Below are positions 16,101 through 22,904 of a DNA stretch of 64,000 bases, piece by piece; the first letter of the stretch is position 1; each line of letters starts with the position of its first letter. The DNA comes from Burkholderia territorii. GTDB taxonomy: Bacteria > Pseudomonadota > Gammaproteobacteria > Burkholderiales > Burkholderiaceae. The translations under genes were made by a program, and so were the position numbers. Where the stretch lies: NCBI RefSeq assembly GCF_902833055.1, contig NZ_CADFEJ010000010.1:62001-126000 (forward strand). The letters are read 5' to 3'. The notes under the pieces are model-generated. The model was not told the DNA's origin. It saw only the letters and a list, made by a program, of their open reading frames with translations, and did no database searches.

Positions 16101-16471
16101 CGCGTGTCTCCATCGTGGTTCGATTCGTGCCGCCGGGACGGCGGTGCGCGCACGGCTGCGGCCCGCACGCGATGTCGTCAGATGGTGCCAGAAAATCGTC
16201 ACCGCCGCCGAAGCCGGCCCGTCGACGGCTGGCCGACCGTCCGCATGGACGCTGGCCGCGCGCCGCGCAACGTTCGTGAATGGTGAAAATCGAAATGATC
16301 GACGCGATTGCACGCGCAATTCAAATAAATCACCAAATCAATTCATCATTAACGGCCTCGATATTCAAAAAATAACCGATGCTCTTCTCGCCCCGATTTA
16401 TTCGCCTTCATTGCGCGATCCGCGTCGAACCCGCTTGTTTAGCACACCGCAGCTAAAAACGAATCAACGCA
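16101..16471. other. Non-coding upstream region of the divergent MFS and peptide genes
   Basis: No convincing gene is seen. The part from 16270 to 16470 is markedly A/T-rich compared with everything around it, which points to regulatory DNA or to a piece of different origin. The 14-bp element shared with the GNAT promoter region is at 16181-16194. Confidence 0.5.
16181..16194 (-). promoter_or_regulatory. 14-bp element shared with the GNAT upstream region
   Basis: GATGGTGCCAGAAA (TTTCTGGCACCATC on the coding strand of the MFS gene) lies 81-94 bp upstream of the MFS start. An identical copy at 18325-18338 lies 71-84 bp upstream of the GNAT start in the same orientation. The CTGGCAC core resembles a sigma-54 -24 box but no GC is found at -12, so I do not call a sigma-54 promoter. 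Confidence 0.35.
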
Positions 16472-16500
16472 TTGCATTCGCGAAATCGTCAGACTAATAT
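16472..16500 (+). promoter_or_regulatory. Sigma-70-type promoter for the short peptide gene
   Basis: TTGCAT (16472-16477) and TAATAT (16495-16500) are separated by exactly 17 bp, a good match to a housekeeping promoter. Transcription would begin near 16505-16507, that is, at the base of the stem-loop described next. Confidence 0.6.
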
Positions 16501-16504
16501 CGAC

Positions 16505-16543
16505 GCCACTCGTCCGGCATTCACGAAATTCCTGACGAGTGGC
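16505..16543 (+). promoter_or_regulatory. 10-bp stem with 19-nt loop at the predicted 5' end of the peptide mRNA
   Basis: GCCACTCGTC (16505-16514) and GACGAGTGGC (16534-16543) are perfect complements. If transcription starts near 16505 the stem forms the very 5' end of the message, where such structures protect mRNA from decay. Alternatively it could be a spaced operator dyad overlapping the start site. Confidence 0.5.
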
Positions 16544-16602
16544 GGTCATTCCTTTACCGCGCTTCATGTTGAATCGCTCATGTTCACCACAGGAGAATTG
16601 AC

Positions 16603-16725
16603 ATGCAGGAAACCACGCAGATCGAATTGCTTGACTGGATGCAGGAAGATACGCACCCCGAGGCCGTCGACATGATGGTCGAGGACGCCGTGGTGCCGTT
16701 CGGCACCGCGCTCTGGCCGGTCTGA
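16603..16725 (+). CDS. 40-residue acidic peptide, candidate RiPP precursor
   Basis: An ATG at 16603, preceded by AGGAGA at 16591-16596, opens a 40-codon frame ending in TGA. The peptide is acidic through its N-terminal two thirds (many Glu and Asp; MQETTQIELLDWMQEDTHPE then AVDMMVEDA) and switches to a neutral, hydrophobic C-terminus, VVPFGTALWPV. That leader/core polarity, the strong ribosome-binding site, its own promoter and 5' stem-loop, and the peptidase gene directly downstream are what one expects of a precursor of a ribosomally made, modified peptide. There is no Cys, little Ser/Thr (Thr only), so lanthionine chemistry is unlikely; Trp38 and the C-terminus are possible modification points. 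I know no family containing it. Confidence 0.6.
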   Translation: MQETTQIELLDWMQEDTHPEAVDMMVEDAVVPFGTALWPV

Positions 16726-16742
16726 GCGGCCAGCCCGTTCCC

Positions 16743-16766
16743 GCGGAGGGGCTACGGCCCCTCCGC
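16743..16766 (+). promoter_or_regulatory. Very stable hairpin with UACG tetraloop between peptide and peptidase genes
   Basis: GCGGAGGGGC, TACG, GCCCCTCCGC form a perfect 10-bp G/C-rich stem closed by C(UACG)G, one of the most stable RNA tetraloops. There is no T-run after it, so it is not a full intrinsic terminator. It lies 17 bp after the peptide stop and 17 bp before the next start. It probably acts as a 3' stabiliser or partial terminator that gives more peptide mRNA than downstream mRNA. Confidence 0.7.
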
Positions 16767-16783
16767 CGCTTCCGGAGACACGC

Positions 16784-17737
16784 ATGCGGAACCTGCACCG
16801 CGCGCTCGGCCATCACCCGGCGCTGCGCGACAAGCTCGCTCGCGGCGAAACGGGCAAACTGCTGGTCGGCTACGACACCCGCAATCGCGACGTCGCGTTG
16901 CGCGCGTTTTCCGCCTTGCCCGACGCGTTCGACGCGACGACCCTCTGCCTCGAAACCACCCCGCCCGACGACATCGCCGCCGCCCTTGCGCGCGCGGATC
17001 TGTTCGTACTGCTGTACGACTCGTCGTGCTTGCCGACACCGTCGCCGAGCGGCCCGCCGTTCCTGGCCGCGATTCGCCCCGCGATCGTCGAGCACTGGAG
17101 CAAGTCGGTGCTGTTCAAGGATTACGGCCCGCATCTCGACGAAGCGTTCGCCGAATCGCTCGACGACATCGCCGCGCGCAACGGCCGGCTGATCGAAGCG
17201 GCCGCGCGCGCGTCGCGGATCCACTTCATCGACGAAGCCGGCAACACGCTCACCGGCTCGCTTTCGCCGGACCAGAAATGGACGAGCGTGGACGGGATGG
17301 GCAATCTCGACGTCGTGCCAGGCGAGATCGCGACGCACGTCACCGACCTGCACGGGTCGATCGTGTTCAGCGGCACGTTCCTCGGCACCGTGCCGTTCGC
17401 GATCAAGTACCGCGTGACGGAGCGGCTCGCGACGCTGCACGTCGAAGACAGCCAGATCGTCGATTTCGACAGCGACGACGCGGGCTTCCGGCGCGACTTC
17501 GCGTCGTACCTCGACCGGCATGACAATCACCGGCGCATCGAGGAGTTCGGCATCGGCACCAACCTTGGCATCCGCGCGCTGTACGGCCGCAACGCCGGGT
17601 TCGAGGAGCGCCATCCGGGCCTGCATCTCGGCCTCGGCGGCGGCGCGAACGGCAGCCACCACCTCGACCTGATCTTCGCGCGCGGCACGCTCGCGTTCGA
17701 CGAGCGGATCGTGTTCGACGGCGCGTTCGCCGTCTGA
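16784..17737 (+). CDS. M29-type metallopeptidase homologue downstream of the peptide gene
   Basis: This 317-residue protein resembles the M29 family of metallo-aminopeptidases (AmpS/AmpT) in its C-terminal half. The expected metal ligands can be found: Glu181 in VVPGEIATH, Glu254 in EEFGIGTN, His281 in GLHLGLGGG, and His293-x-Asp295 in SHHLDLIF. The N-terminal domain is shorter than in classical M29 enzymes (about 400 residues). GGAG at 16774-16777 places the start at ATG 16784. Known relatives cleave N-terminal residues or open pyridine rings, so both peptide processing and another hydrolytic or metal-dependent modification are possible. Being cotranscribed with a 40-residue peptide, it may trim or modify that peptide; this is inference. 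Confidence 0.75.
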   Translation: MRNLHRALGHHPALRDKLARGETGKLLVGYDTRNRDVALRAFSALPDAFDATTLCLETTPPDDIAAALARADLFVLLYDSSCLPTPSPSGPPFLAAIRPAIVEHWSKSVLFKDYGPHLDEAFAESLDDIAARNGRLIEAAARASRIHFIDEAGNTLTGSLSPDQKWTSVDGMGNLDVVPGEIATHVTDLHGSIVFSGTFLGTVPFAIKYRVTERLATLHVEDSQIVDFDSDDAGFRRDFASYLDRHDNHRRIEEFGIGTNLGIRALYGRNAGFEERHPGLHLGLGGGANGSHHLDLIFARGTLAFDERIVFDGAFAV

Positions 17738-17744
17738 CTTTCGA

Positions 17745-18254
17745 TCAGGCCTCGGCGGCCGCGGTGTCGCCGAGCCACTTGTACATCACGAAGCAGTCGA
17801 CGAAGCCGAGCCGCGCGTGGCGATACGCGCGCGGCAAGCGGCCGACGATCTCGAAGCCGAGCTTCTGCCACAGCGCGACCGCCACCTCGTTCGTCGCGAC
17901 CACCGAATTGAACTGCATCGCGAGAAAACCGCGTTCGCGCGCGACCTGCTGCGAGTGCTCGCACATCATTCGCGCGACGCCCTTGCCGCGCGCAGCCTCG
18001 CCGACCATATACCCGCAGTTGCAGACGTGATTGCCGGGCCCGGCCGCGTTGGCCTTCAGGTAGTACGAGCCGAGCAGCACGCCATCCTCCTCGGCGACCC
18101 ACGTGCAGAGCGGCGCGTCGAGCCACAGCGCGCGAGCGGCCTCCTGCGTCGCCGCCGGATCGAATGCGTAGGTTTCCTGCGCGGTGACGATCGCGTGGTA
18201 CGTGGGCCAGAAGCGGGGGAAGTCGTCTTCGGTCATCGGGCGAAGCGTGATCAT
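17745..18254 (-). CDS. GNAT-family N-acetyltransferase
   Basis: The 169-residue protein begins MITLRPMTEDDFPRFWPTYH and carries the acetyl-CoA pyrophosphate loop GEAARGKGVARMM and the NEVAVALWQKLGFEIVGRL helix/strand typical of single-domain GNAT enzymes. It acetylates an amine of unknown identity. ATG 18254 has AAAGGACC upstream. It is convergent with the M29 homologue, the two stops being 7 bp apart. The 14-bp element in its upstream region is identical to one upstream of the MFS gene at 16100, hinting at common control. Otherwise it is a generic GNAT and may have nothing to do with the peptide. Confidence 0.87.
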   Translation of the reverse strand: MITLRPMTEDDFPRFWPTYHAIVTAQETYAFDPAATQEAARALWLDAPLCTWVAEEDGVLLGSYYLKANAAGPGNHVCNCGYMVGEAARGKGVARMMCEHSQQVARERGFLAMQFNSVVATNEVAVALWQKLGFEIVGRLPRAYRHARLGFVDCFVMYKWLGDTAAAEA

Positions 18255-18324
18255 GCAGGTCCTTTCGAGTCGAGGGATCGAGGCGGCATCGCGACGGTAG
18301 CGCAGCGAGCCGTGCGTATCGCGC

Positions 18325-18338
18325 GATGGTGCCAGAAA
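18325..18338 (-). promoter_or_regulatory. 14-bp element shared with the MFS upstream region
   Basis: Second copy of GATGGTGCCAGAAA, 71-84 bp upstream of the GNAT start; see 16181-16194. Same orientation and a similar distance to the gene start. Confidence 0.35.
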
Positions 18339-18662
18339 CGAGCGGACCATGTCGCTCCATTCAAGGGCTGCCGACAAGATTGCCGCGCTCGCCCGGGCAT
18401 GCGCGGGCGGCGCACGCGCTGCACGCCAGCGAGATCGGCCGTTCGGTCGAATCGCCATCGCTCGTGCCGAATGAAAGAATGATCTTCGTTCGGAAAGCCG
18501 GCCTCAATGCCCGATATACCGCGCCTCACAGGCACCGGACACATTCTCGTGCCGCGCCTTCACGTCGCGCTTCGGCTCGATCCGGTAGTCGGCCAGCGAA
18601 CGTCTTGCTTCATCAACCGCACCCGGCAGATCAGCCGACCACGTCGACATCTCTACCCACCA

Positions 18663-18680
18663 TGTAACTTATAAGCTACA
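18663..18680. promoter_or_regulatory. Palindromic operator abutting the toxin start codon
   Basis: TGTAACTTATAAGCTACA is an 18-bp palindrome with one mismatched pair. It ends at the base before the toxin ATG and contains a TATAAG that could be a -10 box. The antitoxin, a helix-turn-helix protein, would be the natural ligand. There is no room for a Shine-Dalgarno, so the toxin message may be leaderless. Confidence 0.55.
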
Positions 18681-19013
18681 ATGCTCTCCAGGTTCGAACT
18701 CCTTCGCTATCAGCGCGACGACGGTCGCGAGCCTTTCACCGAATGGCTGAACGCCGTGCGCGACAAGGTCGTCCAGGCGCGGATACGCGAGCGCCTGCGT
18801 CGCGTACAGACCGGAAATTTCGGCGATTGCGAGCCCGTCGGCGAAGGTGTGATGGAACTGCGCATCCATGTCGGTGCCGGCTATCGCGTGTACTTCGGCC
18901 GGTACGGTAGCGCGCTCGTGCTGCTGTTGTCCGGTGGCGACAAGCACGGCCAACCCGATGACATCAGGAATGCGAAGGAATACTGGTCGACCTGGAAACG
19001 GAGGCAAGCATGA
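18681..19013 (+). CDS. HigB/RelE-type toxin (addiction-module killer family)
   Basis: This 110-residue protein matches the RelE-like killer family with FELLRYQRDDGREPFTEWLNAV, a basic helix ARIRERLRRV, and the core ELRIHVGAGYRVYFGRYGSALVLLLSGGDKHGQ with Arg and Lys residues expected in an mRNA interferase. It would cleave mRNA on ribosomes when free of its antitoxin. The toxin gene precedes the antitoxin gene, as in HigBA modules, and they overlap by 4 bp (ATGA). Confidence 0.85.
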   Translation: MLSRFELLRYQRDDGREPFTEWLNAVRDKVVQARIRERLRRVQTGNFGDCEPVGEGVMELRIHVGAGYRVYFGRYGSALVLLLSGGDKHGQPDDIRNAKEYWSTWKRRQA

Positions 19014-19339
19014 ACAAGGTCAAAGGCGCGGTATCGCACCACGACGCGGAAGTCGCCGAACTCGGCGCCGACCGCGAGCTCGCGGTGGCCTATCTGCGCG
19101 TCGCGATGGAATCGCTCGACGATCCTGACAACCGCGCGGCCGCGCTGCTCGCGCTGCGCACCGTCGCGGAAGCCTACGGCGGGCTCGGCGCGGTCGCGGC
19201 CGAAGCCGGCATCAGCCGCGAATCGCTGTATCGCACGCTGTCGCCCAACGGCAACCCGACACTGAAAACCCTGCTCGCAGTACTCAAGACGGTCGGGCTG
19301 CGCCTGTCGGTCGTCCCCGCGCAAGCGGCGCACGCCTGA
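19010..19339 (+). CDS. HigA-like helix-turn-helix antitoxin
   Basis: The 109-residue antitoxin has an N-terminal toxin-binding half (ELAVAYLRVAMESLDDPDNRA) and a helix-turn-helix, GLGAVAAEAGISRESLYRTLS, followed by NPTLKTLLAVLKTVGLRLSV. It neutralises the upstream toxin and should repress the operon through the palindrome at 18663-18680. The start overlaps the toxin stop by 4 bp. Confidence 0.85.
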   Translation: MNKVKGAVSHHDAEVAELGADRELAVAYLRVAMESLDDPDNRAAALLALRTVAEAYGGLGAVAAEAGISRESLYRTLSPNGNPTLKTLLAVLKTVGLRLSVVPAQAAHA

Positions 19340-19375
19340 CACGCTGCACACGCTGCACACGCTACACACGCTTCA
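19340..19375. repeat. Four tandem imperfect 9-bp repeats
   Basis: CACGCTGCA occurs twice, followed by CACGCTACA and CACGCTTCA, filling the short gap between the antitoxin stop and the convergent LssY-like gene and running three bases into the latter's stop codon. A slippage-prone spacer, of no obvious function. Confidence 0.7.
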
Positions 19376-21391
19376 AGGCTGCACCATCCACACGAGCAGC
19401 ACCGCGGCCGGTGCCGCGCGCATCCCCGCCGGCGGCCGCTCGACCGTCGGCTCGACCCGTAGCGCCTGCGCAATCGTCGCCGCATCGTCGACGGTCGTCG
19501 TGCGCACGATCGTCATCAGCCGCGCGGGCCGATGCAGCGTCTCGCGATACAGCGCGCCGTACCACAGCGGCCGCATGCCGAGCGCATCCTGCAGCACGTA
19601 CGGATAACGCCACAGCCGCAGTACGAGGCGGCTGTCCGGATGGGCCGGATCGACACGCACGAACACCCGGCGCGGGCTCTCGCCCTGCGTGTAGCGCGGC
19701 AGCACCGGCAGCGCATCGGCCGGCGCCTGCGGCAGCAACCAGCGCAGTGCCGTGGCGGGCGACCACGGCGTCGCGCGCTGCCAGCCGGCCAGCGCAAGAT
19801 GGCGATCGAGCGTGTCCGACGTCGCGCACCATTGCAGCGGCAGATATTCCTCGCGATCGCCACCGATCTCGGTGCGCCGCGTCGGCACGCGCTGCCACCC
19901 GCCACGCATCCACTGATCGACGGACATCGCGACGACGTCGCCCACGTGCGGACGCGCCGCGCGATCGAGCTGCCATTGCGCGGGCACGGTCCAGACGCCG
20001 GCCGTCGCGAGCACGACGAGCACCGCGACCAGCGCGCCGCGCGGCTGCACATGCTCGCGCACGCGCCAGTACGAATAGGTGCCCGCCAGCATCGCGAACC
20101 ACGCGAGCCCGAGGCTCCAGCCGCCGAGCAGGCCCGACAACCACGTTTCGCCGACGTACAGCCGCGCGAAACCGCCGAGCACGATCCACAGCACGACCGC
20201 CGTCACGACCGGGATGCGCCAGAGCGCGGGCCGGTCGCGCGTCAGCACCCAGCCGATGCCGCTGCTCGCGAGCATCGCGAACGCCGCATCGGCGTCGGGC
20301 AGCGGCACGTGCGGCGCGCCGGGCGGCAGGCTCGCGGGCATCGTGCCGGGCGGGCCGGCACCGAACACCGGCACGAGCACGACCGCGATGCCGACCGTCG
20401 CCAGCCACCATGCGGACGTCAGCCAGCAGCGATGGATCATCAGCCACACGAGAAACGCAGCCGCGACGATCAGCCCGGTATCGTGCCCGTGCAGCACCGC
20501 GAGCGCGCGCATCGCGGCATCCACCGGCGGCGTGTGCAGGCGCTGCAGGACCGCGTACAGCGCAACGTCGGCATGCATCAGCGGATCGTTGGCGACGACG
20601 TCCTGCACGATGCCGGCAAACAGCCACACGCAACCGACGAACAGCAGCGCGAACACGGGCACCGCGCCCGGCAGGCGGCGCACACGCACGAGCGTGTCGT
20701 GCAGCCGCGCGCCGAGTCGCGGCCAGCGGCGCAAGCACGCGTACATGGCCGCGACGAGCACGCGGCACAGCAGCGGCCAGCCGCGCCGCAACGCGACGCG
20801 CACGCCGATCCACACGAGCGCGACCAGCGCCGCGACAACCAGCAGGATCGCGGCGACCCGCACGCTGATCGCGGCAGCCAGCGCCGCCGACGCGCCGAAC
20901 AGGATGCCCGGCGCGACGTGCACCGGCGCCCAGACCAGCGCCGACACGATATTGACGGGGTAGAACGATCGGCGCGGCAGCGTCGCGCACCCGACCACCA
21001 CCGGCACGACCGCGCGCACCGGCGCCAGGAAGCGTGCGAGCACGATGCTCTTGATGCCGTGGCGCAGCACGAACTGCTCGCCGCGCGCATAGGCATCCGC
21101 ATAGCCCAGCCGAACCCAGCCGTTTCGGATCGCGCCACGGTAGCGGCGTCCGAGCTCGTAGCTGATTCCGTCGCCGACGACCGCGCCGGCGGCCGCGACG
21201 CCGATCGCCGTCCAGGCGTCGAGCGCGCCTGCGCCGATCAGCGTGCCGGCCGCGAACATCACGGCACCGGCCGGCACGACCGTGCCGATCAACGCGATCG
21301 CCTCCGCGCAAGCGGTGGCGAACACGATCGCCAGCACCAGCGCCGGGTGCGCGCCGATCGCGCCGAGCCATGCGTGGATCGTGTCGCTCAT
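19373..21391 (-). CDS. DedA - degenerate PAP2 - LssY C-terminal membrane fusion
   Basis: A 672-residue integral membrane protein in three parts. Residues about 1-200 are a DedA (VTT) domain with ARFLAPVRAVVPVVVG, a family implicated in moving phospholipids or undecaprenyl phosphate. Residues about 230-450 look like a PAP2 membrane phosphatase, but the catalytic motifs are lost: the PSGH position reads LPDAD and the SRxxxxxHxxxD motif reads ARLYVGETWLSG, without His or Asp. Residues about 465-672 resemble the soluble LssY C-terminal domain (QWMRGGWQRVPTRR, VFVRVDPAHPDSRL). LssY-type proteins are linked to secretion or envelope lipid handling. Transcribed toward the HigBA-like pair. The function is not known. 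Confidence 0.78.
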   Translation of the reverse strand: MSDTIHAWLGAIGAHPALVLAIVFATACAEAIALIGTVVPAGAVMFAAGTLIGAGALDAWTAIGVAAAGAVVGDGISYELGRRYRGAIRNGWVRLGYADAYARGEQFVLRHGIKSIVLARFLAPVRAVVPVVVGCATLPRRSFYPVNIVSALVWAPVHVAPGILFGASAALAAAISVRVAAILLVVAALVALVWIGVRVALRRGWPLLCRVLVAAMYACLRRWPRLGARLHDTLVRVRRLPGAVPVFALLFVGCVWLFAGIVQDVVANDPLMHADVALYAVLQRLHTPPVDAAMRALAVLHGHDTGLIVAAAFLVWLMIHRCWLTSAWWLATVGIAVVLVPVFGAGPPGTMPASLPPGAPHVPLPDADAAFAMLASSGIGWVLTRDRPALWRIPVVTAVVLWIVLGGFARLYVGETWLSGLLGGWSLGLAWFAMLAGTYSYWRVREHVQPRGALVAVLVVLATAGVWTVPAQWQLDRAARPHVGDVVAMSVDQWMRGGWQRVPTRRTEIGGDREEYLPLQWCATSDTLDRHLALAGWQRATPWSPATALRWLLPQAPADALPVLPRYTQGESPRRVFVRVDPAHPDSRLVLRLWRYPYVLQDALGMRPLWYGALYRETLHRPARLMTIVRTTTVDDAATIAQALRVEPTVERPPAGMRAAPAAVLLVWMVQP

Positions 21392-21489
21392 CGCGGGCCG
21401 CGCGGCGTGGCGGCGCGACGGGTCTGCACCGGGCCGGCGATGGCGTGGGGAAGGTTCATCGGAATGCGTGCTCGCGTCGGCCGGTGGCG

Positions 21490-21942
21490 TCAGTCGAACT
21501 CGTGCTGTCGCGCGTCGGCCTCGAGCGGCGCGTCGTGGTAGCCGACGGTCGCGATCTCGTGCAGATAGCGTGCGAGAAACGCGCCGATCGACCCGGCCTC
21601 CTCGTACTGATGCACATGGCGGAATTCATGCGTGAGCAGGCGGCGCGTATCGTGGCCGCGCAGCACGAACACCGCATGGCCCAGCGTGAGGCCGATGGTC
21701 CCCGGCGACAGCAGCCCGGTGTCCCGCGCAATCGCGCCCAGCGCCGGCGCGTCGGGGAACGGCAGCCGGTCGTCGACCACGACGCGGATCCGCTCCGGTT
21801 GCGCGACGCCGACGATACGTGCGTCGTGCGCCTGCGCGGGTGTCAGCGGCACGCCCGTGGCGAGCCCGTGGGCCGCCTGCGCGTCGGCCCATGCGACGGC
21901 GTCGGGCAACGCGGACGACAGGATGCGGGCAAGATCGATCAT
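21490..21942 (-). CDS. DUF4157-like zincin-type small protein
   Basis: This 150-residue protein contains LLTHEFRHVHQYEEAGS, a HExxH-type zinc site with a downstream Glu, in the context seen in DUF4157-like proteins. It lacks a signal peptide. ATG 21942 is preceded by CCGAGGAG. It is transcribed leftward, 98 bp from the DedA-LssY gene. The HExxH suggests metal binding and perhaps proteolysis, but no substrate is known. Confidence 0.65.
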   Translation of the reverse strand: MIDLARILSSALPDAVAWADAQAAHGLATGVPLTPAQAHDARIVGVAQPERIRVVVDDRLPFPDAPALGAIARDTGLLSPGTIGLTLGHAVFVLRGHDTRRLLTHEFRHVHQYEEAGSIGAFLARYLHEIATVGYHDAPLEADARQHEFD

Positions 21943-22256
21943 CGTGGCGGCTCCTCGGGTCTCGACGGGGCAATCGGGCACCAGTTACCAGTTTATCCCT
22001 GAATCACGAAGGTCCGCGACGCACTCCGTCCGCCCGACCGTGACGATTCCTCGGGAATACCCTCCCCGTCCGCCTCTACCGCCCGTGCCATTTCGCGACG
22101 ATTATTTCGCTTCAGCACACATTCGACACCCGGATGTCTCAAAAATGTCCCTGAGGCGCACCATTTCCCGTTGTGGCGGCATATATTGATCAGAAGAACC
22201 GCCGCGGCGACAACCGGCAGAGCGGCCCGCGGCGTCATCCCGAAGAGGACCGCTAG
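21943..22256. other. Intergenic region upstream of the NarL-type two-component operon
   Basis: No gene is supported in these 314 bp. An A/T-rich patch with CATATATTG near 22181-22189 may be the promoter of the operon starting at 22257. Confidence 0.4.
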
Positions 22257-22904
22257 ATGATCAGGGTAATTCTGGCTGACGATCACGCAGTCATGCGAGA
22301 CGGACTGCGCTACATCCTGGAAACGGCCGGCGGTTTCGAAATCGTCGGCGAGGCGAGCGACGGCGCGACCACGCTCGCGCTGGCCGAGCAGCGTGCGGCC
22401 GACGTGTTGCTGCTCGACCTGTCGATGCCCGCGCCGACCGGTATCGAATTGATCCGGCTGGTCAGGACGCGGGCGCCATCCCTGCGCATGCTGGTGCTGA
22501 CGATGCATGCGGAAACGCAATACGCGGCGCGCACGTTCAAGGCCGGCGCGACCGGCTTCCTGACCAAGGACAGCGCGACCGCCGAACTCGTGGAGGCGGT
22601 CACCAAGGTCGCGGCCGGGGGCGTGTACGTGAGCGCGTCGGCGGCCGAAAGCCTCGCACGCACGATGCGCGCGCCGTCCGAAATGCTGCCGCACGAACGG
22701 TTGTCCGAGCGCGAGCTCGACGTGATGCGCCGCATCGTCGCGGGCCAGACGGTCACGCGGATCGCGGCCGACCTCACGCTGAGCGCGAAGACGGTCAGCA
22801 CCTACAAGACCCGCATCCTCGAGAAGATGGAGCTGCCGCACGAAGCCGCGCTGGTGCGCTACGCGATGCGCCACGATCTCGACTTCGGCGTCGACGACGC
22901 ATGA
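22257..22904 (+). CDS. NarL/LuxR-family response regulator
   Basis: This 215-residue regulator has a receiver domain (ADDHAVMRDGL, phosphoacceptor Asp54 in LLLDLSMP, FLTKDSATAEL) and a LuxR-type helix-turn-helix (LSERELDVMRRIVAGQTVTRIA, SAKTVSTYKTRILEKM). The kinase gene overlaps its stop by 4 bp, so the two form one operon and one signalling pair. Target genes are not visible nearby. Confidence 0.92.
   Translation: MIRVILADDHAVMRDGLRYILETAGGFEIVGEASDGATTLALAEQRAADVLLLDLSMPAPTGIELIRLVRTRAPSLRMLVLTMHAETQYAARTFKAGATGFLTKDSATAELVEAVTKVAAGGVYVSASAAESLARTMRAPSEMLPHERLSERELDVMRRIVAGQTVTRIAADLTLSAKTVSTYKTRILEKMELPHEAALVRYAMRHDLDFGVDDA

Larger units (their letters stand above)
18255..18680. other. 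Intergenic region before the toxin-antitoxin pair
   Basis: No gene is supported in these 426 bp. It contains the 14-bp element at 18325-18338 and, at its right end, the toxin-antitoxin operator at 18663-18680. Confidence 0.5.

Noticed and set aside
16181..16200. Sigma-54 promoter at the TTTCTGGCACC elements
   Set aside because: The -24-like TGGCAC is present but the required GC at -12 is missing at both copies.
19340..19375. 9-bp tandem repeats as a replication or attachment site
   Set aside because: Only four imperfect units in a 33-bp gap between genes, with no initiator or integrase gene nearby.
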